The notes under the pieces: model-generated
Databases searched by the model: none
The model's input: the letters and a program-made list of their open reading frames with translations, nothing else
Told to the model about the DNA's origin: nothing
Part shown: positions 43,494 to 52,260 of the stretch, one piece after another
How the letters are laid out: every line of letters starts with the position of its first letter
Position numbering within the stretch: the stretch's first letter is position 1
Program-made: the position numbers and the translations under genes
Source: Syntrophomonas sp.
GTDB taxonomy: Bacteria; Bacillota; Syntrophomonadia; Syntrophomonadales; Syntrophomonadaceae
Assembly: GCA_016841245.1 (NCBI GenBank)
Contig: JAENZN010000006.1
Coordinates: 62,001 to 126,000 of the forward strand
DNA: 64,000 nucleotides
Direction: 5' to 3'

Positions 43494-44084
43494 TTATATT
43501 TTCAAGGCTGAATTTTGGAGTAATATTAGCAGTTCTTCATTATCAGGAAGGTTATTAAGGTTAATGGGCAAATATTTTATCCCGGCTGCATCAGCGGCAC
43601 TTCTGACAAACCTGTCCTCCAGCACCTGCTGTTTTTTACGGGGTTCCCCTTGCCCTTCAGCAATTATGATAAGGACTGGCCGCAATTCATCCCTTTCACA
43701 AACTAAAATATCTACATACCTGTTTTTTATGCGGTTGAAATATTCAGTACGGTTGTCTGCTTCAATGGATACGGTAACTACATCTTCCAGGTTTACCCGG
43801 GGAAAAGCTGCATAGGGGCTGTTCTGCAGCACACTGGCGAAAAGCTTATATAGTGCCAGTTCTCGCCCGGACAGCAGATAATCCCGCCTGCGGTAAGGCA
43901 AGTCATCCATGTTTATCCAAACATTGCTGAGATCAATAACTTCTCCATTTCCGGTTCGTCTTCTCTTCTGGCCTGGAATCGGACCGGTAGTTTGCATCTT
44001 TTGCCGGTAATCGTTTAAAATATCCCATACCAGCTTGCCTAGAACGATTGCGACTATGAGCATTATAAAATTTAACAATCCCAT
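43494..44084 (-). CDS. DUF2726 domain protein, membrane-anchored
   Basis: The 196-residue protein has an N-terminal membrane helix (LNFIMLIVAIVLGKLVW), a linker, and a C-terminal domain of the DUF2726 type, related to restriction-endonuclease-like folds: LSGRELALYKLF, FPRVNLEDVV, a YVDILVCERDELRPVLII core and the ending FVRSAADAAGIKYLPI. The Asp of the VDILV strand and the lysine/glutamate further on would form the PD-(D/E)XK-like site. Its role is unknown. GGAGG lies before the ATG. Confidence 0.8.
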   Translation of the reverse strand: MGLLNFIMLIVAIVLGKLVWDILNDYRQKMQTTGPIPGQKRRRTGNGEVIDLSNVWINMDDLPYRRRDYLLSGRELALYKLFASVLQNSPYAAFPRVNLEDVVTVSIEADNRTEYFNRIKNRYVDILVCERDELRPVLIIIAEGQGEPRKKQQVLEDRFVRSAADAAGIKYLPINLNNLPDNEELLILLQNSALKI

Positions 44085-44332
44085 ACCTCCTATTTGAAGA
44101 TGGTATTATATAATATATATTAATCAGGAAGGAAAAAATATATATACATATAATATTTTATACAAAACTGGCTTACAGCACTAGCGGCAAATTTATTTCC
44201 CTTGGACTGCTAGCTAGTATCTGCTTAACCAGCTTTTTATATAAACTGCCGGTCAGGGGTTTAAAGCAGGTGTATTACAGTATAGAATGTTATATTAGGA
44301 TTGAAAAGAGGTATTTTTAAGGAGGACTGTTC

Positions 44333-45835
44333 GTGAACTACAAAAGCAGCCGAGGACAGGTTTCGTATGTTAGTGCAGCAGAAGCTATAAAAAAAGGAAT
44401 AGCTCCGGATGGAGGTTTGTTCGTTCCTGAATATATCCCGGAATTAAGTGAAGATATCTTTAAGACTCTGGAAGAAATGAACTACCAGGGGAGAGCCAGC
44501 AGAATACTTGCTTATTACCTGACCGACTTCAATGAACAGGAAATAAATAACTGTGTGCAAGGGGCCTATAATGCTGCTAATTTCGATAATGCCAGGATAG
44601 CTCCCCTGTTCATGCTGAAAGAAAATGTATATGTACAGGAGTTGTGGCATGGTCCAACCTGTGCCTTTAAAGATATGGCCCTGCAGATACTACCTTATTT
44701 GATGACTGCCAGTATGCGCAAAACTGGAGAGACCAGTGAAATAGTGATCCTGGTGGCTACTTCCGGGGATACCGGCAAGGCAGCCCTGGAGGGTTTCAGT
44801 AATGTGGAGGGGACCAGGATAATTGTATTTTTCCCTGATCAAGGCGTGAGTGAAGTGCAGAAGCGGCAGATGGTAACCCAGGAAGGGAAAAATGTTCATG
44901 TAGCAGGGGTGCTGGGAAATTTCGATGATGCTCAGAGCGGGGTAAAAAATATATTTGGCAGTCAAGATTATATTACCAGGCTGGCAGAAAAGAATATGAA
45001 GATGTCATCTGCCAACTCCATCAACTGGGGACGCCTCTTGCCCCAGATCGTATATTATATCTCAGCTTATGTTGAGCTGCGAGCAGAAGGCAAAGTAAAA
45101 GATGGAGAAAAAATCAACATTGTTGTACCGACCGGTAACTTCGGTAATATCCTGGCGGCCTTTTATGCGGGTAAAATGGGAGTGCCGATAGGAAAGCTCA
45201 TATGTGCTGCCAATTCTAATAATGTTTTAAGCGATTTTATTAAAAGTGGCATATATGACCGCAATCGGCCTTTCGAAAAAACTATATCACCATCTATGGA
45301 TATATTGATTTCTTCTAACCTGGAGCGGCTGCTCTTCGAAATAACCGGACAAAATGCCAAGAAGGTATCAAATTGGATGGAAGAACTTAAAATCAACGGA
45401 AGCTATAATGTGGGCGAAGATGTTTATCAAGAAGTGGCCCGTTTGTTCTGGTCTGACTGTTGTTCAGATCAGGATACTATAGAGACTATCCGTCATACCT
45501 GGCAGGAAAAGAGCTACCTTTTGGATACTCACACTGCGGTAGCAGTCAATGTTTATGAAAAATATCTTCAGGCCACCGGGGATAATACTCTAAGCGTAAT
45601 CGCATCCACAGCCAGCCCGTTCAAGTTCGGGAGCAGTGTGGCAGCAGCAGTTCTGCCCCCGGAAATGATTGCCGGCCGATCTGAGTTTGAGTTATTATGC
45701 CTGTTGGAGGAGCATACCGGGGTACCTATGCCTGATGCGATAAAAGGACTGCAGGACCGGGAGATACTGCATAAAACAGTATGTCAGGTAGAAGACATGG
45801 GGAAAACGCTTGCTGATTTTTTGGGTGTCAGGTAA
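44333..45835 (+). CDS. thrC: Threonine synthase
   Basis: ThrC converts O-phosphohomoserine to threonine with pyridoxal phosphate. The 500-residue protein is the long type, with SSRGQVSYVSAAEAI at the N-terminus, the PLP-lysine region GPTCAFKDMALQ (about residues 106-117), VATSGDTGKAALEGF and the glycine-rich PTGNFGNILAAFYAG. The GTG follows AAGGAGGACTG. The ApgM-like gene on the opposite strand nearby may supply its phosphohomoserine substrate. Confidence 0.96.
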   Translation: MNYKSSRGQVSYVSAAEAIKKGIAPDGGLFVPEYIPELSEDIFKTLEEMNYQGRASRILAYYLTDFNEQEINNCVQGAYNAANFDNARIAPLFMLKENVYVQELWHGPTCAFKDMALQILPYLMTASMRKTGETSEIVILVATSGDTGKAALEGFSNVEGTRIIVFFPDQGVSEVQKRQMVTQEGKNVHVAGVLGNFDDAQSGVKNIFGSQDYITRLAEKNMKMSSANSINWGRLLPQIVYYISAYVELRAEGKVKDGEKINIVVPTGNFGNILAAFYAGKMGVPIGKLICAANSNNVLSDFIKSGIYDRNRPFEKTISPSMDILISSNLERLLFEITGQNAKKVSNWMEELKINGSYNVGEDVYQEVARLFWSDCCSDQDTIETIRHTWQEKSYLLDTHTAVAVNVYEKYLQATGDNTLSVIASTASPFKFGSSVAAAVLPPEMIAGRSEFELLCLLEEHTGVPMPDAIKGLQDREILHKTVCQVEDMGKTLADFLGVR

Positions 45836-45898
45836 AAAATATATTAAATACGTAAGTTTTGCTGCTGCTAATAGTACTTATTAGTAGGAGGAAGGAAA

Positions 45899-46035
45899 AT
45901 GAATATAATACAATTAAATCGACTGCAGCTGGCTTGCTCCCTGATTCTCTTCGCTGCCGGTCTATTGATATTAATAAATAGTCTGGATATGGCTAATGGT
46001 GTTATGTCAGAGATGATGACAAAAAATGGAGGCAG
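45899..46035 (+). pseudogene. 5' end of a small membrane protein, truncated
   Basis: AGGAGGAAGG precedes an ATG that encodes an N-terminal membrane segment (LACSLILFAAGLLILIN) and MANGVMSEMMTKNGGS. From about 46030 the sequence continues as the antisense of a different coding fragment, so the open frame to 46255 is a chimera whose second half is not the original protein. The family is not recognised. Confidence 0.4.
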
Positions 46036-46310
46036 TACCATGTGCGGGTTCATTATCCAACAGGAGACGTTCAACGCCATCATAATCGATTATCACGATC
46101 TGGTCTCCCTTGCTGCCATTTGCCGTGCGGACACGTATGCCAGGCTCATGGGTCAGGATGATATAGCGGTCATCCATGCGAAAGCCAGTAACATCAAGCG
46201 TCGGGCGGGTGGTAATCTGTTCCAATCTTCCGCTTTTGCTGTTGAGTACGTATAGGCCTGCCTCACCGTAATAGCGGCCATATCCTTGTGATTTTACTGT
46301 GCGACGGTCA
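46007..46310 (-). pseudogene. Internal fragment of an unknown protein
   Basis: The minus strand reads YDRRTVKSQGYGRYYGEAG and continues through VLNSKSGRLEQITT, MDDRYIILTHEPGIRV and DQIVIIDYDGVERLLLDN, which looks like real repeat-type beta-strand protein (beta-propeller-like). It has no start, its upstream edge runs into the 3' end of the ApgM-like gene, and it ends where the truncated membrane protein begins. It is therefore an orphaned internal gene piece. Confidence 0.45.
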
Positions 46311-47526
46311 TAGGCTTCCTTCCTTTAATAAAAAATTCCATCAGTTTATATCCTTCCAGGAAGAATATACCGTGATCTGCTGATTTTTCGTTATATACCC
46401 CGATACTATCAGGGATGGGGTTATTTTTATCAAAAATCATAAATGGAACCGGATCTCTGCTGTGAGTTCTAATGGACAGCGGGGTAGGATGATCTGGTAG
46501 TATCATAACCCGTAAATCTTCGAACTGCTCCAGTTGGTCTATTACCATTCCTACTACTTCCCGGTCGATCTGTTCAATACTCCATATCTTATGTTTTAAA
46601 CTGCCCTGATGTCCGGACTCATCAGGAGATTCAATATGGACATAAACGAAATCCTGGCCCCTTTTTAACTCATCCAAAGCAGCCTGGGCCTTACCGGCAA
46701 AATTTGTTTCAATAGCTCCGGTAGCACCTTCGACTTCGATGGATTTCAGTCCTGCACTTATCCCTAATCCTTTTACTAAATCAACAGCTGCCACGACTGA
46801 CCCCTTCAGCCCATAAAGGCTTTCGAAGCTGTCCATAGCTGGCTTTTTTCCTTCTCCCCAGAACCAGGCTGAGGTAGCCGGATTCTGCCGGTTGGTTCTC
46901 CTTTTTTGATTAATCGGATGATCATTTAATATATCATAACTTTTCAGCATCAAATCGAACAAGATACCGCTGTCTTTCCCAGCTGGCAGGTATTCTCCTA
47001 TAATTCGGCCACTAATATCATGGGGTGGGGTAAGCATAATCCTCTTTCCCAGGGCGTTTTTCCATACTACCAGGTGGCGGTAGCTTATCCCCGGGTGAAA
47101 ATTTATTTCCTCGCTATCCAGTTTTTCCTGCAGGCTTTTAATCAGTACAGCTGATTCGGCAGAAGTTATTTCGCCCGAACTATAATCCAGCATAGTTTTA
47201 TCCCGGTAAGCTTCGTCATCTGATAGGGTTACCAGGTTGCAGCGCAGGGACAGGTCAGTATCAGATAACTCAATACCCATGCTGACCGCTTCCAGGGGAG
47301 AACGGCCGGTATAATACATTCTCGGGTCATAGCCCATGACTGCCAGATTAGCTACGTCACTTCCCGGGGGGAACCCTTCCGGGATAGTAGCAGCTTTACC
47401 TATTATCGAAGTTCTGGCCAGAATGTCCATGTTTGGCGTTTGGGCGTATTCTAACGGGGTCTGATTCCCCAGCTCAGCTATTTCGTAGTCAGCCATTCCA
47501 TCGGCAAGTATCAGTAAATATTTCAC
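46294..47526 (-). CDS. ApgM-family phosphoglycerate mutase-like protein, candidate homoserine kinase
   Basis: The 410-residue alkaline-phosphatase-superfamily protein has the metal motifs LILADGMADY (first Asp), PPGSDVANLAVMGYDP (catalytic Ser-Asp region), HIESPDESGHQG and MILPDHPTPLSIRTHS. Proteins of this subgroup are annotated as cofactor-independent phosphoglycerate mutase, but some next to threonine genes are proposed homoserine kinases. The position tail to tail with thrC, and the lack of a classical thrB here, supports the second role. The sequence alone cannot decide. Confidence 0.85.
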   Translation of the reverse strand: MKYLLILADGMADYEIAELGNQTPLEYAQTPNMDILARTSIIGKAATIPEGFPPGSDVANLAVMGYDPRMYYTGRSPLEAVSMGIELSDTDLSLRCNLVTLSDDEAYRDKTMLDYSSGEITSAESAVLIKSLQEKLDSEEINFHPGISYRHLVVWKNALGKRIMLTPPHDISGRIIGEYLPAGKDSGILFDLMLKSYDILNDHPINQKRRTNRQNPATSAWFWGEGKKPAMDSFESLYGLKGSVVAAVDLVKGLGISAGLKSIEVEGATGAIETNFAGKAQAALDELKRGQDFVYVHIESPDESGHQGSLKHKIWSIEQIDREVVGMVIDQLEQFEDLRVMILPDHPTPLSIRTHSRDPVPFMIFDKNNPIPDSIGVYNEKSADHGIFFLEGYKLMEFFIKGRKPMTVAQ

Positions 47527-47711
47527 GTAACTTCAACTCCTATCATGATATTGGCATTATTCTACAGTATATCATTAAGCTGAATGGTAATGAAACGAAA
47601 GAAATCCTGATAAATCGGCTAGCATTAAAATCATATGATAGTAAAGGTAAGTATTCTATGAAATAGAGCATATATCTTGTCAAATAGAGGTAATTGGGAC
47701 AACTATACACA

Positions 47712-47740
47712 TTGATGAAAATAGACGGTAAAAGTATAAT
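47712..47740 (+). promoter_or_regulatory. SigA-type promoter of the desulfoferrodoxin gene
   Basis: TTGATG at 47712-47717 and TATAAT at 47735-47740 are separated by exactly 17 bases, 31 bases upstream of the start codon. Confidence 0.65.
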
Positions 47741-47771
47741 GAAAGAACAATATTAAGATGGAGGTGTGTTT

Positions 47772-48152
47772 ATGGCCAAGAAACTCGGAATATACAAATG
47801 TGAAGTATGCGGGAACATCGTTGAAGTGGTTCATGAAGGGAAAGGTACCCTGGTCTGCTGCGGGCAGGATATGGTTCTGTATCAGGAAAATACAGTAGAT
47901 GCAGCCATTGAAAAACATATCCCGGTGATCGAAAAAACCTCCGATGGAATAAAGGTGACAGTTGGAAGTACAGCGCATCCGATGATAAAAGAACATTATA
48001 TAGAGTGGATAGAGGTAATCGCAGGTGATAAGACTTACCGGGAATTTCTAAAACCCGATAATCCACCCGAGGCCGTATTTAAAATATCCGATGACAAAGT
48101 TACTGCTCGCGCATATTGCAATATCCATGGACTCTGGAAAGGAGAACTATAA
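47772..48152 (+). CDS. dfx: Desulfoferrodoxin (superoxide reductase, two-iron type)
   Basis: This 126-residue protein reduces superoxide to hydrogen peroxide without making oxygen. Both iron centres are present: the N-terminal desulforedoxin-like site (CEVCGN and the adjacent pair LVCCGQ) and the catalytic His4Cys site (EKHIPVIE, AHPMIKEHYIEWIE, and the closing CNIHGLWK). GGAGG lies before the ATG at 47772. It stands alone with its own promoter and terminator. Together with the flavodiiron fusion it forms the oxygen defence of this window. Confidence 0.97.
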   Translation: MAKKLGIYKCEVCGNIVEVVHEGKGTLVCCGQDMVLYQENTVDAAIEKHIPVIEKTSDGIKVTVGSTAHPMIKEHYIEWIEVIAGDKTYREFLKPDNPPEAVFKISDDKVTARAYCNIHGLWKGEL

Positions 48153-48294
48153 TAACAGGGTGAACATTCTTCGATATTTCATATTAGAAAGAATAAACCT
48201 CGATGGTATGGTATCGATTAATGATCCTTAATAAGAAAAGGATTTTTCCAATTGAAAGTACAGCTCAGTATTCTGTGGCTGAGCAATAAATAAT

Positions 48295-48330
48295 ACCCCA
48301 TGGCCGGTAATAAGGACATGGGGTTTTTAT
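48295..48330 (+). terminator. Intrinsic terminator after desulfoferrodoxin
   Basis: ACCCCATG and CATGGGGT form a perfect 8-base stem with a 14-base loop, followed by TTTTTAT. Confidence 0.85.
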
Positions 48331-48434
48331 ATGATATTAGTTAATCAACTTTTTACTATCACTTAAAGATACCCGGTAAGGATTTTAACTTCACCGTTGT
48401 ATTCTTGAATCAGGAATTATGGTGGTGATATTAT

Positions 48435-48524
48435 TTGGACTTGCATTTGCACTCCACATTTTCTAATGGACAGCTGACTCCGCACGAGTTGATCAATGAA
48501 GCTTATAAATGCTATCTCAAATAA
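48435..48524 (+). pseudogene. N-terminal fragment of a PHP-domain phosphoesterase
   Basis: After GGTGGTGAT, a TTG at 48435 opens a 29-residue frame reading LDLHLHSTFSNGQLTPHELI, the start motif of PHP-domain phosphoesterases (HxH plus S/D-G). It ends in a stop at 48522-48524, just inside the 3' end of splB on the other strand, and the remaining metal motifs are missing. It is a remnant of a gene cut when the region was rearranged. Confidence 0.6.
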
Positions 48525-49548
48525 TATAATCTATTTTAGCTCCAGGGAAATGTCGTCCTATGAACTCCGTAAAGAAGATTCTCATTTCCTGGAGCAGTTC
48601 TTTCTGATACACAAACTTGCCATAGCCAAACTGTCCGTATTTGTATGTACGGGATTCATCCTCGGCCATGGGCAGAGAGGTATCGGGGAAAACCTCCAGG
48701 ATATTATTCCTGGCCCTGCGGGTGAAACGATGTGATATCACTTCAAAATGGATATCTCTAGTATCGCCCTTCAACTCATCACTTAAGTTATTTAGCATAT
48801 CGTGGTATTCCTGTTTCCAGCTGCCGTCTAATATGACCGGGGCTATAATCACACCTCCCGGGTAACCATGTTCCATCAACCGGGATAGAGCTCTTATGCG
48901 TTCCTGCAGGGCTGGAGTACGATGCTCATGGGTTTTAATGATCCGTTCAGTGTTAATGCTGAATCTTATCCGGGTATGTCCCCGGTGATCCAGATCAAGC
49001 AGGCTATCGATGCCCGGGAATTTGCTTACGAATTTCAAGTAACCGTATTCCTGGGTGGCAAAAAAATTAATCGCTTTAGCCAGAGCGCCAGAATAAGGTT
49101 CTACCGGTATAGGGTCGGATGTTGCAGCGGCTTCAAAGACAGTTTTCTCCGGCTGTCGCTGTTGAATATATTTTTCCGCCTGGTCCAGGATTTCATCGAT
49201 ATTGATATATACCCGGGTATACGGTTTTTTCCCCAGTTGGGTATTTAGATAGCAGTATTCACATATACCCTGACAGCCAGTAACCAGCGGTAATTGAAAA
49301 TGGGCTGAGGGTTTGCAGGCAGCGAAATCCAGGGTTTTTCTAACCCCTACAACCAGAGTGTTTTTGCCCTGGAAAAATGATTCCCGCGGTGTTTTACCAG
49401 GGATATTGGTGACCCGGTTGTGGGACTTGAGAAAATTTATTTCATGTCCTTCTGCTTTTAGGCGCTCGTACATTTCTTTTCCCAATGGGTAATCCAGAGC
49501 ATCTGCTTCAAAATAAATTCTTTTTACTTGTAAAGCTGTCACGGTCAT
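48517..49548 (-). CDS. splB: Spore photoproduct lyase
   Basis: SplB is the radical-SAM enzyme that reverses the UV-made thymine dimer of spores. The 343-residue protein has the typical HNRVTNIPGK and TLVVGVRKTL segments and the cluster motif GCQGICEYCYLNT (C92, C96, C99). In Bacillus subtilis the essential hydrogen-donor Cys141 lies in FEASCTSD; the matching stretch here is FEAAATSD, with Ala at that place. A different cysteine, C78 in AACKPSAH, is present. The gene is monocistronic, and sporulation genes elsewhere in the window fit its role. Confidence 0.95.
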   Translation of the reverse strand: MTVTALQVKRIYFEADALDYPLGKEMYERLKAEGHEINFLKSHNRVTNIPGKTPRESFFQGKNTLVVGVRKTLDFAACKPSAHFQLPLVTGCQGICEYCYLNTQLGKKPYTRVYINIDEILDQAEKYIQQRQPEKTVFEAAATSDPIPVEPYSGALAKAINFFATQEYGYLKFVSKFPGIDSLLDLDHRGHTRIRFSINTERIIKTHEHRTPALQERIRALSRLMEHGYPGGVIIAPVILDGSWKQEYHDMLNNLSDELKGDTRDIHFEVISHRFTRRARNNILEVFPDTSLPMAEDESRTYKYGQFGYGKFVYQKELLQEMRIFFTEFIGRHFPGAKIDYII

Positions 49549-49647
49549 TTGTCTGCCTCCACCAGGGTAAAATAGATAAACATCTTATTATACTATCGTT
49601 TCCCAATCAAAGCAGCCAATACCGGGTAAAGAATGCCAATTCATATT

Positions 49648-49710
49648 GGGGTCAGGCACTAACTTACTAACTTAAATTAAACATAAGTTAGCAAGTTAGT
49701 GCCTGACCCC
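49648..49710. repeat. REP-like 27-base inverted repeat
   Basis: The arms 49648-49674 and 49684-49710 (outer part GGGGTCAGGCACTAAC) match at 26 of 27 positions around a 9-base loop. The outer GGGGTCAGGCAC motif is of a kind seen with REP-type palindromes in Clostridia. It is unrelated in sequence to the palindrome at 32269. It lies between splB and ablB. Confidence 0.65.
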
Positions 49711-49717
49711 ATAGTGA

Positions 49718-50623
49718 TCAATTGTGGAGGTACTTAGAAAAAACATTCATATCCTCGAAACCGCCGCTAATATTACAGTTATTAACCAAGGTTCCTGAAT
49801 ATTGATAGGCTGCCAGCGAAAATGTTAAGTTCATTCCCAGTGAAGTACTGCGAGCAATGGTATATAAACAATTAATTCCCATAGCAGAAAGCTTATGTTC
49901 TAATTCTTTAAGAATTATTGAAGCCAGCCCCTGTCCTCGTTCAGATGGTAGGGATGCAAAATCAGTCATTTCCGAATTAGCGTACTTATAGTTTATTTCC
50001 GCAGCTGCAGCCGCCACCAGCTTATCATGTTTGTACACCAGTCCATAGATAGTATTAGCCAGGTTTGATTCCAGATATTTTGGATCAAAAATTGGATAGG
50101 GGTAAGTTGCAAACACCTGGCGGTATAGGGCGGCAAGAGCTGTCAGATCTCGTTTCTCAGCGTATTTAAAAGAGCATCCTTCCGGCAGATGTCTGCTCCG
50201 GGGAGCTGTGGAATCGTAGTCTTTAAGCTGCTGAAGAACCCGACTATTGGTATCAGCTGTATCAGAAGACTGGCGTTGATCAAAGAATCTGGAACATATC
50301 ACGGCATCCTGCTGCTGAGAAAAATAACCTCTGATATCGGCTTCAGCTATGAAACCCTCCTCAAGAAACAAGGCTTTATCTTTTTTGAGTATTTTGCCCC
50401 ATACCTTGGTAAAGCTCTGCCGGGTACAGATGGTTTCCAGCAATATGTTCAGAGCTTTCGGGCCTGCACTGCTATTAAAATGATAATCTAAAATGCTTAT
50501 CCTCTTATTATACGGAGAAAAATCAAGCTGGGCGGAAAATCCATCCCCACGAAGCTCTTTATATATCGCCCGGGGTGAAGTAATGTCGTGCCCGATTTCT
50601 TCCAATAGTGCCATAACTGTCAT
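49718..50623 (-). CDS. ablB: Putative beta-lysine N-acetyltransferase
   Basis: AblB acetylates beta-lysine to N-epsilon-acetyl-beta-lysine, a compatible solute. The 301-residue protein has an N-terminal domain and a C-terminal GNAT domain with KRDLTALAALYRQVFATYP, ADFASLPSERGQGLA-type acetyl-CoA loop (LPSERGQGLASIILKELE) and NLTFSLAAYQYSGTLVNNC near the end. Its first base is shared with the last base of ablA, so the pair is translationally coupled. Confidence 0.93.
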   Translation of the reverse strand: MTVMALLEEIGHDITSPRAIYKELRGDGFSAQLDFSPYNKRISILDYHFNSSAGPKALNILLETICTRQSFTKVWGKILKKDKALFLEEGFIAEADIRGYFSQQQDAVICSRFFDQRQSSDTADTNSRVLQQLKDYDSTAPRSRHLPEGCSFKYAEKRDLTALAALYRQVFATYPYPIFDPKYLESNLANTIYGLVYKHDKLVAAAAAEINYKYANSEMTDFASLPSERGQGLASIILKELEHKLSAMGINCLYTIARSTSLGMNLTFSLAAYQYSGTLVNNCNISGGFEDMNVFSKYLHN

Positions 50624-51888
50624 TATTCCTCTGCCGGCTCCCTTCTAAGTGACCGCACATTCCCTTCTGGAATCAGGCTGACTATATCATTATCGTCACT
50701 GTATAGTATTTCCAGCCCGATTGGTTCCTGCTCTTCACTGCATTTTTGTTCACAAAGATTGCAGCCTGGGGGACAGGAACTAGTTTGATCCTCAGGTTCG
50801 GTGTAAACACAGATAACCCCTTCATAGTTCCTTAAAATGGTTTTGCGGTTTGAATACGAAAGTAAATAATTGGGCTGCAGAGGTATTTTCCCGCCGCCTC
50901 CTGGTGCATCTACTACAAAAGTAGGTATTGCATAACCTGAAGTATGACCGATAAGCATCTCCAATATTTCTATCCCCTTGGATACAGGAGTTCGGAAATG
51001 TTCTATACCATGAGAAAGATCGCACTGGTAAAGATAATAGGGGCGAACCCGATTCTTAACCAGCTTCTGGACCAGCTGTTTCATAATTACCGGACAATCA
51101 TTAACTCCACGCAGTAAAACCGTTTGATTCCCGAGAGGAATTCCAGCATTAGCAAGATCTGTCAGTGCACGGCTGGCTTCGGGAGTAATCTCCCGGGGGT
51201 GGTTAAAGTGAGTATTAATCCATATAGGATGATATTTTTTTAACATAGATATAAGTTCATTATCAATACGCATAGGCATTACTACCGGTGTGCGTGTTCC
51301 GATTCGGATGATCTCTACATGGGGAATCTTTCTGATGGCCGAGATGATCTTTTCCAGTTTTCTAGTACTCAGTAAAAATGGGTCTCCTCCGGAAATCAAA
51401 ACATCTCTTACATTTTCATTACTTTTTATATACTTTATTCCTTCGTGAATATCAGACCAGGAGATCCCAGACTCTTCTTCTCCGACCTTTCTTTTACGAG
51501 TACAGTGACGGCAGTACATAGAGCATTCATTAGTAGCCAGCAGCAGGACTCTATCCGGATAACGATGAGTCAATCCGGGTACCGGTGAATCACTATCCTC
51601 ATGCAGGGGATCTTCCAGATCATACTCCGTTGTCAGCAGTTCTTCTACGCTGGGAATAGCCTGCATACGAACCGGGCACCGGGGATTGTTTTTATCCATC
51701 AACGAAGCGTAATAAGGAGTAATTGCCATAGGAAAAATATCGGCCGCTTTTCTAATCCGGGCTTCATTTTCTCCTGTAAGCTTAACAACATTTTTTAAAT
51801 CCTCAACTGTAGTAATTTGATTTTGCAGCTGCCAGTGCCAATCGTTCCATTTATCTTCTGCACCGCATACTGCGCCTGTGATTCCGAT
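50623..51888 (-). CDS. ablA: L-lysine 2,3-aminomutase
   Basis: AblA is the radical-SAM, PLP-dependent enzyme that makes L-beta-lysine; with AblB it forms an osmolyte pathway. The cluster motif CSMYCRHCTRKR and DVLISGGDPFLL are clear. Conserved coding sequence (KWNDWHWQLQNQITTVEDL) extends upstream of the first ATG (51729), and with the frame taken to 51888 the protein has 421 residues, the normal length. No ATG, GTG or TTG exists in frame there: GGAGG is followed 8 bases later by ATC at 51888, while a GTG at 51898 is out of frame. Either a rare start codon or a small frameshift is involved. Confidence 0.9.
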   Translation of the reverse strand: MGITGAVCGAEDKWNDWHWQLQNQITTVEDLKNVVKLTGENEARIRKAADIFPMAITPYYASLMDKNNPRCPVRMQAIPSVEELLTTEYDLEDPLHEDSDSPVPGLTHRYPDRVLLLATNECSMYCRHCTRKRKVGEEESGISWSDIHEGIKYIKSNENVRDVLISGGDPFLLSTRKLEKIISAIRKIPHVEIIRIGTRTPVVMPMRIDNELISMLKKYHPIWINTHFNHPREITPEASRALTDLANAGIPLGNQTVLLRGVNDCPVIMKQLVQKLVKNRVRPYYLYQCDLSHGIEHFRTPVSKGIEILEMLIGHTSGYAIPTFVVDAPGGGGKIPLQPNYLLSYSNRKTILRNYEGVICVYTEPEDQTSSCPPGCNLCEQKCSEEQEPIGLEILYSDDNDIVSLIPEGNVRSLRREPAEE

Positions 51889-51909
51889 TGTTACTCACCT
51901 CCGAAGATA

Positions 51910-51931
51910 AGGCGGCTTTTAAAAACCGCCT
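51910..51931 (-). promoter_or_regulatory. Hairpin just upstream of the ablA ribosome site
   Basis: AGGCGG and CCGCCT form a stem around a 10-base A/T loop, ending 7 bases before the GGAGG on the minus strand. It might influence translation or stability of the ablA leader. The remaining divergent gap up to 52260 is AT-rich and shows nothing else definite. Confidence 0.3.
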
Positions 51932-52260
51932 GCCGTATAACAAAGAAATGTGTATAAATATTTATAAATTGCTAAAAAAAAAGGTAGGAAAGTACTGATT
52001 GGTCAAACAATTATATGAACAATCTTATTATAATATGAACTGCTTGTCTGCGGCAAACGCTGTATATGAGGCTTATCTATAGAATAAAGACCTATACTGG
52101 TGACAAACGGGATGGCTGATAGCAGATATACAAATACTACCATATACTTTAATATGAGAGTGAATACTTCCTTTGTCATGGTGAAAAAAGGATACCATTA
52201 ATAGATAAAAACCATGCCAAAGGGTGATAATACAGGTATCAAAAACTAAGGAGGATTAAT

